From positions 1 through 9,146 of the forward strand of contig JAPLMH010000038.1 of the NCBI GenBank assembly GCA_026387135.1: a stretch of 9,146 nucleotides of DNA. The letters run 5' to 3'. Below, piece after piece: positions 1-5,593 of this stretch; position 1 is the first letter of the stretch; every line of letters begins with the position of its first letter. Below the pieces are notes generated by a model, which was not told where the DNA came from, did no database searches, and was given only the letters and a program-made list of their open reading frames with translations. The DNA is from Candidatus Omnitrophota bacterium (lineage in GTDB: Bacteria; Omnitrophota; Gorgyraeia; 2-01-FULL-45-10). The position numbers and the translations under genes were made by a program.

Positions 1-612
1 ATAATGGGACTGCTCAGCAAGGAAGAGCTGCGCGCCGTATTGGGCCATGAGATGAGCCATATAAAGAACAGGGATGTCCTGACGATAACGATCCTCTCCG
101 TGATACCCATGATACTCTACCGCATCGCGTGGCAATTCCTATTCTTTGGTAATAGGCGCAGCAGCAGGGACCAGGGGTCGAGCACCATGCTGGTGGGGCT
201 GGTGGCATTCCTATTTTATTTTGTGACGAATCTTCTCGTACTTTACGCTTCCAGGATAAGGGAATACTTTGCGGATAAGGGTTCGATAGATCTGGGGAAT
301 AATCCGGCTCTACTTGCATCCGCATTGTATAAACTTGTGTATGGGTCCGCGAGGATGCCCAAAGAGGAGCTCAAAACAGCGGAGGGCATGAAGGCCTTCT
401 TCATCAATGATCCGTCGAGGGCCCTTAATGAGTTGAAGGATTTAAGAGAGCTCGACCTCGACAGGTCAGGCACTATATCGCCTCAGGAGTTGGATACTCT
501 CAGAAATAAGAATATCAAGCTGGGCTTCGGCGATAAATTGCTCGAACTATTTTCCACGCACCCCAACATGCTGAAGCGCATAAAGCGTTTAAGCGATTGG
601 CGATATGCCTAA
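1..612 (+). CDS. M48 family membrane zinc metalloprotease, HtpX-like, with EF-hand loop (5' partial)
   Basis: C-terminal 202+ residues of an HtpX-like peptidase of the inner membrane, a family involved in membrane protein quality control. The frame is open to the left edge, so the N-terminal membrane part is missing and the first ATG (base 4) is probably internal. Numbering from that ATG, the zinc motif HEMSH is at residues 15-19 (ligands H15 and H19, catalytic E16). The likely third ligand is E87 in REYFAD, the usual RE-x-x-AD position. Two hydrophobic segments, about residues 26-48 and 62-81, fit the membrane spans between these motifs. Residues 151-162 read DLDRSGTISPQE, a canonical 12-residue EF-hand calcium loop, which the classical E. 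coli HtpX lacks. The C-terminal STHPNMLKRIKRL is the usual family ending. It overlaps the next gene by 8 bases. Family assignment is secure; the substrate is unknown. Confidence 0.9.
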   Translation: MMGLLSKEELRAVLGHEMSHIKNRDVLTITILSVIPMILYRIAWQFLFFGNRRSSRDQGSSTMLVGLVAFLFYFVTNLLVLYASRIREYFADKGSIDLGNNPALLASALYKLVYGSARMPKEELKTAEGMKAFFINDPSRALNELKDLRELDLDRSGTISPQELDTLRNKNIKLGFGDKLLELFSTHPNMLKRIKRLSDWRYA

Positions 613-1627
613 ATTTCATTTTGAAGCTACCGGCATAGGAAGCCTGCCATTTAAAGACCCAAAAGCTGCCTGCCGGACCGTATTCGATAATTTTAAGCTC
701 ATCCCTTTCTGGCCCCAACTCAATAACCGCTCATTCAAAGAGCATATGTACTGCCAGTTTTCCGAGGGGCTCCCCGGGGTAGTCATCGATGAGAAAAAAA
801 GATCCATATATATAGATTCTCAGGCCGCGGCCTCAGGCATGGAGAGGGCTTATCAAAAATATCTCGATGGGGACGTGGAATATTTTAAGATATCTCCACC
901 TTACGCCGAAGGCCTCTATGAATTTATGAGCCTCTTTAAAAAAGAGGCGCCGAAGGCAAGATTCGCAAAAGGGCACATCACCGGGCCGGTGAGCTTTGCG
1001 CTATCCGTAACGGATGAGAAGAAGAAGTCGTTGATATACGATAAGGATATCTTCGATATCGTTACTAAAGTCCTTGCCATGAAGGCAAGGTGGCAGATAC
1101 GCGAATTGAAGAAACTCTCCCGGGATGTCATCATATTTGTGGATGAGCCGTATCTCGTATCTATAGGCTCAAGTTATGTAAATATACCGGCGGACGACGT
1201 AGTGAGGTCTCTCGATGAGATATTCCTCGCGATAAAAGAGGAAGGCGCATTGTCGGGCGTCCATTGCTGCGGGAATACGGATTGGCCGCTCTTGCTCAAA
1301 AGAGGCGTTGACATATTGAACTTCGACGCCTATAATTTTACAAAAGAGTTCTTCCTGTACCACCGGGAGATAAAGGATTACGTCGAGAGAGGTTCCGCGA
1401 TAGCGTGGGGAATAGTCCCAAGTTCAGAGGCCGCGGATTCGGTAACAGCCGAAGATATTGCAACGAAACTCAAGGCGGCTATTGATGCGCTGGGAGATAA
1501 AGGCTTAGAGAAGTCATCGATCTCTTCTCTCGTGACTCCAAGCTGCGGACTGGGAACTCTCGACGAGAAGAGGGCGAAGAGAATAGTCCAGATGGTGAAC
1601 AGGGTATCGGATATACTTAAAGGCTGA
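605..1627 (+). CDS. Core-MetE-like cobalamin-independent methionine synthase / UROD-MetE superfamily methyltransferase
   Basis: A 340-residue protein resembling only the C-terminal catalytic barrel of MetE, which is about 750 residues in full. The N-terminus has TGIGSLP (9-15), typical of UROD/MetE superfamily members. H220-x-C222 in GVHCCGN and C314 in TPSCGLGTL match the zinc and homocysteine binding residues of MetE (His, Cys and a distal Cys). D241 in LNFDAYN lies about where MetE has its Glu ligand. Lacking the N-terminal domain that helps bind methyltetrahydrofolate, it belongs with the short 'core-MetE' proteins, some of which are folate-independent methionine synthases that probably take methyl groups from a corrinoid protein. 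It probably transfers a methyl group to homocysteine or another thiol, but the donor cannot be read from the sequence. The start overlaps the upstream protease gene by 8 bases with no clear ribosome binding site, suggesting translational coupling. Confidence 0.75.
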   Translation: MPKFHFEATGIGSLPFKDPKAACRTVFDNFKLIPFWPQLNNRSFKEHMYCQFSEGLPGVVIDEKKRSIYIDSQAAASGMERAYQKYLDGDVEYFKISPPYAEGLYEFMSLFKKEAPKARFAKGHITGPVSFALSVTDEKKKSLIYDKDIFDIVTKVLAMKARWQIRELKKLSRDVIIFVDEPYLVSIGSSYVNIPADDVVRSLDEIFLAIKEEGALSGVHCCGNTDWPLLLKRGVDILNFDAYNFTKEFFLYHREIKDYVERGSAIAWGIVPSSEAADSVTAEDIATKLKAAIDALGDKGLEKSSISSLVTPSCGLGTLDEKRAKRIVQMVNRVSDILKG

Positions 1628-1639
1628 TTGTAAGAGTAT

Positions 1640-2527
1640 ATGGACGACAAAAATATATCTAAAAATTATATAGCGCTTGAAGAAGAGTACTCCAGCTTAA
1701 AGAAGTCCAAGGTTGTGGTGATGCAGGTGCCTTATGATAAGACCGCCACTTACATTAAGGGGACCGTTAACGGGCCTCAAGCCATCATAGATGCCTCGAA
1801 GAAGATGGAGCTCTTCGACGAAGAGCTGAATCAGGAGACGTATAAGATAGGTATCCACACCATGGAGCCTTTGCCGGTACAGGATATGGCGCCGGAGGCT
1901 ATGGTGGAGAAGGTTTACGGCTCCACAGTAGAACTATTGAAAGCGAATAAATTTCCCGTTATCCTGGGCGGCGAGCACTCGGTGAGCATAGGGGCCGTAA
2001 GAGCCTTTAAAGAGACTTATCCTAACCTATCGGTCCTGCACCTAGACGCGCATTATGATATGAGGGACGAATATTTCGGTTCCAAGTTGAACCACGGCTG
2101 CGTTGCCCGCAGGATCAGCGAGATCTGCCCCATAGTCCAGACCGGGACCCGCAGCCTATCGAAGGAAGAGAAGGATTTTCTTACCACTGTAGGCAATGGC
2201 AGGGTTAAGACTATAAGCGTCTACGACATCCTGGATATGCCTCTATGGAAAGATGTCATTTCGCGCGGTTTGACCGAGCACGTCTATGTAAGCATTGACC
2301 TGGACGTGTTCGATCCGTCGCTCATGCCTGCAGTGGGAACGCCTGAGCCGGGCGGGATAGGGTGGTACGAGACGCTCGACCTTTTACGCGAGGTATCCAA
2401 GGATAAAAAAATAGTAGGGTTTGATGTCGTGGAGCTATGCCCCATAAAAGGGCAAGTGTCGTCGGATTTCCTGGCGGCTAAGCTCGTCTACAGGCTTTTG
2501 GGATACGTATTCCCAATGAAGAAATAG
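1640..2527 (+). CDS. speB: Agmatinase (ureohydrolase family)
   Basis: Cytoplasmic Mn-dependent hydrolase, 295 residues, the usual length for the family. It is predicted to convert agmatine to putrescine and urea. All ureohydrolase metal motifs are visible: GGEHS (110-114, H113), LDAHYD (135-140, D136, H138, D140) and SIDLDVFDPS (218-227, D220, D222), plus E265 in VELCP. N151-H152-G matches the substrate-loop position of the family. The start 12 bases after the upstream stop has only a weak ribosome binding site. The next gene encodes arginine decarboxylase, which makes agmatine, so agmatinase is much more likely than arginase or formiminoglutamase. Confidence 0.92.
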   Translation: MDDKNISKNYIALEEEYSSLKKSKVVVMQVPYDKTATYIKGTVNGPQAIIDASKKMELFDEELNQETYKIGIHTMEPLPVQDMAPEAMVEKVYGSTVELLKANKFPVILGGEHSVSIGAVRAFKETYPNLSVLHLDAHYDMRDEYFGSKLNHGCVARRISEICPIVQTGTRSLSKEEKDFLTTVGNGRVKTISVYDILDMPLWKDVISRGLTEHVYVSIDLDVFDPSLMPAVGTPEPGGIGWYETLDLLREVSKDKKIVGFDVVELCPIKGQVSSDFLAAKLVYRLLGYVFPMKK

Positions 2528-2530
2528 GAC

Positions 2531-2572
2531 CCTTCGACAGGCTCAGGGTCTTATCCTGAGCGAAGTCGAAGG
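2531..2572. repeat. Imperfect palindrome, dispersed-repeat type, between speB and pdaD
   Basis: The outer arms ccttcgac (2531-2538) and gtcgaagg (2565-2572) pair perfectly, as do the inner arms gctcagg (2541-2547) and cctgagc (2555-2561). Between them is an asymmetric internal loop of 2 bases (AG) on the left and 3 bases (GAA) on the right. The terminal loop is gtcttat. This resembles the CCTTCGAC..CTCAGG type of short repeat found in multiple copies in many environmental bacterial genomes. It starts 3 bases after the speB stop and ends 5 bases before the pdaD ribosome binding site. No T-tract follows, so it is not a standard terminator. In mRNA it would form a strong hairpin between the two genes. 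Confidence 0.85.
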
Positions 2573-2587
2573 ATATTAGGAGTCATT

Positions 2588-3157
2588 ATGCTGCTAGGAC
2601 CCAGAAAGAACCTGCTTGTACCCAAGAAGATGTTCCTGACTAAAGGCGTAGGAGTCCACAAAGCGGAGCTCAGAAGCTTCGAGTTGGCGCTGCGTGACGC
2701 GGGAATAGAAAAGTGCAACTTAGTCCACGTATCTAGCATACTTCCGCCCGAATGCAAGGTCATATCCAAGAATGAAGGCCTGAAGGAGCTCGTTCCCGGC
2801 ATGATAACGTACGCTGTCGTCTCCAGGTGTTTCTCGAATGAGCCGCACAGGCTTATCGCGGCCAGCGTTGGCTGCGCGGTGCCTGCCGATCCGAACGCGC
2901 ACGGATATTTAAGCGAGCACCACTCTTTCGGACAGAATGAAAAGGTCGCCGGAGATATCGCGGAAGACCTGGCCGTAGAAATGTTAGCGTCAACGCTCGG
3001 ATTGGAATTTGACGAAGATAAGTCGTGGGATGAGAATAAAGAGATATACCAGCTCAAAGATAAGATAATCCGCACTTCCAACATCACGCAGACCGCAATA
3101 ATCGGGCCGGAAGGCAACTACTCCACCGTCGTCGCCTCAGCAGTATTCCTGTTCTAA
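2588..3157 (+). CDS. pdaD: Pyruvoyl-dependent arginine decarboxylase
   Basis: Makes agmatine from arginine, the first step to putrescine; the adjacent agmatinase does the second. The 189-residue product is slightly longer than archaeal PvlArgDC (about 165). The proenzyme self-cleavage site NLVHVSSILPP (44-54) is intact. By analogy with the Methanocaldococcus enzyme, cleavage falls between S49 and S50 and S50 becomes the pyruvoyl cofactor. Conserved GVGVHKAELRSFE (20-32) and the region GYLSEHHSFGQ (106-116), with probable catalytic E110, are also present. The start is supported by aggag (2578-2582), 5 bases before the ATG. The palindrome 2531-2572 lies directly upstream. This family is common in archaea and scattered in bacteria; bacterial PLP-type SpeA is unrelated. 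Confidence 0.93.
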   Translation: MLLGPRKNLLVPKKMFLTKGVGVHKAELRSFELALRDAGIEKCNLVHVSSILPPECKVISKNEGLKELVPGMITYAVVSRCFSNEPHRLIAASVGCAVPADPNAHGYLSEHHSFGQNEKVAGDIAEDLAVEMLASTLGLEFDEDKSWDENKEIYQLKDKIIRTSNITQTAIIGPEGNYSTVVASAVFLF

Positions 3158-3171
3158 ATAGGTCCCCGGTT

Positions 3172-3180
3172 TGCTATAAT
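3172..3180 (+). promoter_or_regulatory. Extended -10 promoter before the hyp cluster
   Basis: TGC followed by TATAAT (3175-3180) is a perfect extended -10 element. The -35 region 17 bases upstream (ttctaa) is poor, which an extended -10 can tolerate. Transcription would start about 3185-3187, only 6-8 bases before the hypF ATG at 3193. It lies in the 35-base gap after pdaD, so the hyp genes probably have their own transcription start. Confidence 0.6.
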
Positions 3181-3192
3181 ATTGGCCTACCC

Positions 3193-4281
3193 ATGAAGAT
3201 AATCGAGCTGCCGTTTAAGGTAAAAAAACCCATCCTCGCATGCGGCGCGGATATGAAGGGGGCTTTTGCGCTTGCTGAAGGGAGAAACGCTTATCTTTTT
3301 GAAGGTTTCGGCGATCTCTCGGATCTCGACAATTTTACCAGGTACGAAAAGGCGGTAAAAGCTGCAGAAAAAAAGCTTAATATCAGGCCACAGATAGTCG
3401 TATGCGATCTGCATCCGAACTATTTTTCCACTCAATTCGCTGAAAATAGGGTCCTCGCCTATTTTTCCGGAACGAAAAAAGCTAGAAAAATAGGCGCTGT
3501 CCCTTTCAGGGTGCAACATCACGAGGCGCATATCGCCAGCACCATCGTGGATAACAACATAAAAGGTCCCGTTCTGGGCGTCGCATTTGACGGGACCGGC
3601 TACGGCACCGACGGTAATATCTGGGGTGGCGAGTTCTTTACCGGGAACTTCAAGGGATTTAAAAGAGTCGCGCATCTCGATTATATTCCGATGCCCGGCG
3701 GCGAGGTCTGCATAAAAGAGCCGTGGCGCATGGCGGCAAGTTATTTATATTCAGCATTCGGCAGCGTGGAAGGTTATGATAAAAAAAGATGGGCTATATT
3801 AAAGAATATGATAGATAAAAAGATAAATTCACCGCTCACTTCAAGTATGGGCAGGCTCTTCGACGCGGTAGGCAGCATTATACTGAATAAAAGGACGGCG
3901 GAGTTCGAAGCAGAGCTGCCGATAAAATTAGAAAATATCGCAGAAAAGAATATTGACGATAGCTACGGCTCGGGTGGCATTGCGAAGATCATTAAAGGAG
4001 TAGTGCGCGATATCGAAAATAAAGAAGAAGCTGCCATGATTTCCGCGAAATTCCATAATTCCATTGCCGGTATGATTTTGGCCACGGCTAAAAAATCGAA
4101 GCTGAAAAGAGTTGTATTATCCGGCGGCGTATTTCAGAATAAGTATTTACTGAATAATACGTCGAAACTGCTTAGCAAAAACGGATTTAAGGCCTTTATT
4201 CATTTTAACGTCAGTACCAATGATTCAGGTATCCCGATAGGCCAGATTGCTATAGCGAACGCGAGGTTCACATGTGCTTAG
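3193..4281 (+). CDS. hypF: HypF C-terminal (Kae1-like) carbamoyltransferase domain, stand-alone
   Basis: HypF passes a carbamoyl group from carbamoyl phosphate, through carbamoyl-adenylate, to the C-terminal Cys of HypE; this becomes the cyanide ligand of [NiFe] hydrogenase. This 362-residue protein matches only the C-terminal Kae1/TsaD-like half of HypF, which is normally about 750 residues. Visible motifs are CGADMKGAFALAEG (17-30), DLHPNYFST (72-80), metal motif HHEAH (109-113), nucleotide-binding DGTGYGTDG (133-141), LSGGVFQN (309-316) and NDSGIPIGQ (343-351). The acylphosphatase, zinc-finger and YrdC domains are absent, and the complete pdaD gene ends 35 bases upstream, so they are not encoded just before it. 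No ribosome binding site precedes the ATG. Its position before hypCDE supports the HypF role over TsaD or TobZ-type enzymes. It overlaps hypC by 10 bases. Confidence 0.87.
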   Translation: MKIIELPFKVKKPILACGADMKGAFALAEGRNAYLFEGFGDLSDLDNFTRYEKAVKAAEKKLNIRPQIVVCDLHPNYFSTQFAENRVLAYFSGTKKARKIGAVPFRVQHHEAHIASTIVDNNIKGPVLGVAFDGTGYGTDGNIWGGEFFTGNFKGFKRVAHLDYIPMPGGEVCIKEPWRMAASYLYSAFGSVEGYDKKRWAILKNMIDKKINSPLTSSMGRLFDAVGSIILNKRTAEFEAELPIKLENIAEKNIDDSYGSGGIAKIIKGVVRDIENKEEAAMISAKFHNSIAGMILATAKKSKLKRVVLSGGVFQNKYLLNNTSKLLSKNGFKAFIHFNVSTNDSGIPIGQIAIANARFTCA

Positions 4282-4478
4282 CGGTACCTATGAAGATAGT
4301 AGAGATCAATGGCGATGAGGGTTTCGTCGAGTCGTCCAGCCTTAAGCGCAAGGCCAACTTTTCGCTTATCAAGAGCCCGAAGATCGGCGAGTATGTGCTC
4401 CTGCACGCGGGATTTGCCATAGAGAAGATCAAAGAGAACGAGGCGAAGAAGACGTTAAAGATCCTGAGAAGCATATGA
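4272..4478 (+). CDS. hypC: [NiFe] hydrogenase maturation chaperone HypC
   Basis: Small chaperone of 68 residues that, with HypD, holds the iron while CN and CO ligands are added, then delivers it to the hydrogenase large subunit precursor. The signature N-terminus MCLAVPMKIVEI is present, with C2 as the essential iron-binding cysteine once Met1 is removed. The conserved LLHAGFAI (43-50), including H45, is also present. The start is fixed by the MC motif. It begins inside the end of hypF and shares 4 bases with hypD (ATGA-type overlap), implying coupled translation. Confidence 0.95.
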   Translation: MCLAVPMKIVEINGDEGFVESSSLKRKANFSLIKSPKIGEYVLLHAGFAIEKIKENEAKKTLKILRSI

Positions 4479-5593
4479 GGTATGTGGACGAATTTAGGAA
4501 CAGGCGGTTGATAGATAAGGTGGCGCAAGAGATCCGTTGCGCCGTCGATCCGGACCGTGTCTACAATATCATGGAAGTGTGCGGCACGCATACGATGAGC
4601 ATATTCCGATTTGGGCTTCGCGACATACTGCCGAAGAGTATAAAGCTTATCTCCGGCCCGGGATGTCCGGTCTGTGTGACACCCAATGAGTTCATTGATA
4701 AAGCTATAGCCATCGCAAATATGAAAGGCGTGATCATCGCGACTTTCGGTGATATGCTTAAGGTCCCGGGCTCACGCTCAAGCCTCGAGAAGGAGAAGGC
4801 CAAAGGTTGCGATATAAGGATAGTCTATTCGAGCCTTGATGCGCTCCAGATCGCTAGAAAAAATCCCAATAAGAGAATAGTATTTTTAGGAATAGGTTTT
4901 GAGACGACGGCTCCGACCGTGGCGCAATCGATCCTGATAGCTAAAAAAGAGAGGTTAAATAATTATTCTGTACTCTCGGGCCACAAGACGATGCCTGAAG
5001 TCATGGAGGCGCTTGTGCACGATAAACTTATAAAAGTCGACGCATTCTTGCTTCCCGGGCATGTCAGCGCGATAATAGGAATGCATCCATATGAATTCCT
5101 AAGTAAATCGTATAAAAAGAGCTGCGTGATCTCGGGTTTTGAGCCTATAGATATCCTGCAATCGATCCTTATGATAATCAAGCAGGTAAAGCCGAAAGTT
5201 GAGATCCAGTATGGTAGAATAATAGAGAAGAGCGGTAATCCTCTGGCGAAAAAGAGCATAAACAAGGTCTTTGAAAGATGCCTGTCAGTATGGCGCGGAA
5301 TAGGCCGTGTGAGGAAGAGCGGTCTTAAGATAAGAAGATCCTACAAAGAATTTGACGCAGACTACCGTCATTGCGAGCCCGCCAAAGGCGGGCGAAGCAA
5401 TCTCGTGGATTCCAAAGATAATATAAGATGTTTTTGCGGATATATTTTAAAAGGATTAAAGACGCCTTACGATTGTCCCTCATTTGCCAAGGCATGCACC
5501 CCGGAAAATCCGATAGGAGCATGCATGGTTTCCAGCGAGGGGACATGCGCGGCGAACTATAAATATGGAAAAGATACTACTCACTCACGGTAG
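4475..5593 (+). CDS. hypD: [NiFe] hydrogenase maturation protein HypD, carrying an in-frame repeat-encoded insert
   Basis: HypD is the iron-sulfur scaffold on which Fe(CN)2CO is assembled, together with HypC and HypE. The 372-residue product has all main motifs: EVCGTHT (34-40, C36), GPGCPVCVTP (61-70, C64 and C67), GFETTAPT (141-148), LSGHKTMP (167-174) and PGHVSAIIG (194-202). C-terminal cysteines, several of which bind the [4Fe-4S] cluster, are seen at 319, 321, 334, 341, 350 and 358, with MVSSEGTCAA at 351-360. Residues about 298-310 (RHCEPAKGGRSNL) are encoded by a palindromic repeat and lie in the variable linker between KEFDA (291-295) and the first C-terminal cysteines. The frame stays open and every known motif is intact, so the protein is probably functional. 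It overlaps hypC by 4 bases and hypE by 29. Confidence 0.95.
   Translation: MRYVDEFRNRRLIDKVAQEIRCAVDPDRVYNIMEVCGTHTMSIFRFGLRDILPKSIKLISGPGCPVCVTPNEFIDKAIAIANMKGVIIATFGDMLKVPGSRSSLEKEKAKGCDIRIVYSSLDALQIARKNPNKRIVFLGIGFETTAPTVAQSILIAKKERLNNYSVLSGHKTMPEVMEALVHDKLIKVDAFLLPGHVSAIIGMHPYEFLSKSYKKSCVISGFEPIDILQSILMIIKQVKPKVEIQYGRIIEKSGNPLAKKSINKVFERCLSVWRGIGRVRKSGLKIRRSYKEFDADYRHCEPAKGGRSNLVDSKDNIRCFCGYILKGLKTPYDCPSFAKACTPENPIGACMVSSEGTCAANYKYGKDTTHSR
5366..5404. repeat. Palindromic repeat element inserted in frame within hypD
   Basis: The outer arms attgc (5370-5374) and gcaat (5397-5401) flank inner arms gcccgcc (5377-5383) and ggcgggc (5387-5393), with a 3-base AAA loop. The internal loop is asymmetric: GA on the left, GAA on the right. 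The flanking words cgtcattgcgag and gcgaagcaatctc match the style of a well-known short dispersed repeat of many bacterial genomes. Here it is translated as part of HypD (about R298 to L310). Exact borders are uncertain; downstream bases to about 5413 may also belong to it. Confidence 0.85.

Noticed and set aside
2531..2572. The speB-pdaD palindrome as a rho-independent terminator
   Set aside because: There is no T-tract after the stem (it continues ggatattagg), and the arms match a dispersed-repeat style rather than a terminator.
2551..3117. Minus-strand open frame of 188 codons opposite pdaD
   Set aside because: No recognisable motif; it mirrors a clear pdaD gene with an intact cleavage site and its own ribosome binding site.
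3187..3675. Minus-strand open frame of 162 codons opposite hypF
   Set aside because: No family features; the plus strand holds well-conserved HypF motifs over the same bases.
3193..4281. The carbamoyltransferase as TsaD (tRNA t6A synthesis)
   Set aside because: The HypF-type motifs (DLHPNYFST, HHEAH) and the position before hypCDE fit HypF better than TsaD.
5366..5404. hypD as a pseudogene broken by the repeat
   Set aside because: The frame is open through the repeat and all HypD motifs before and after it are intact.
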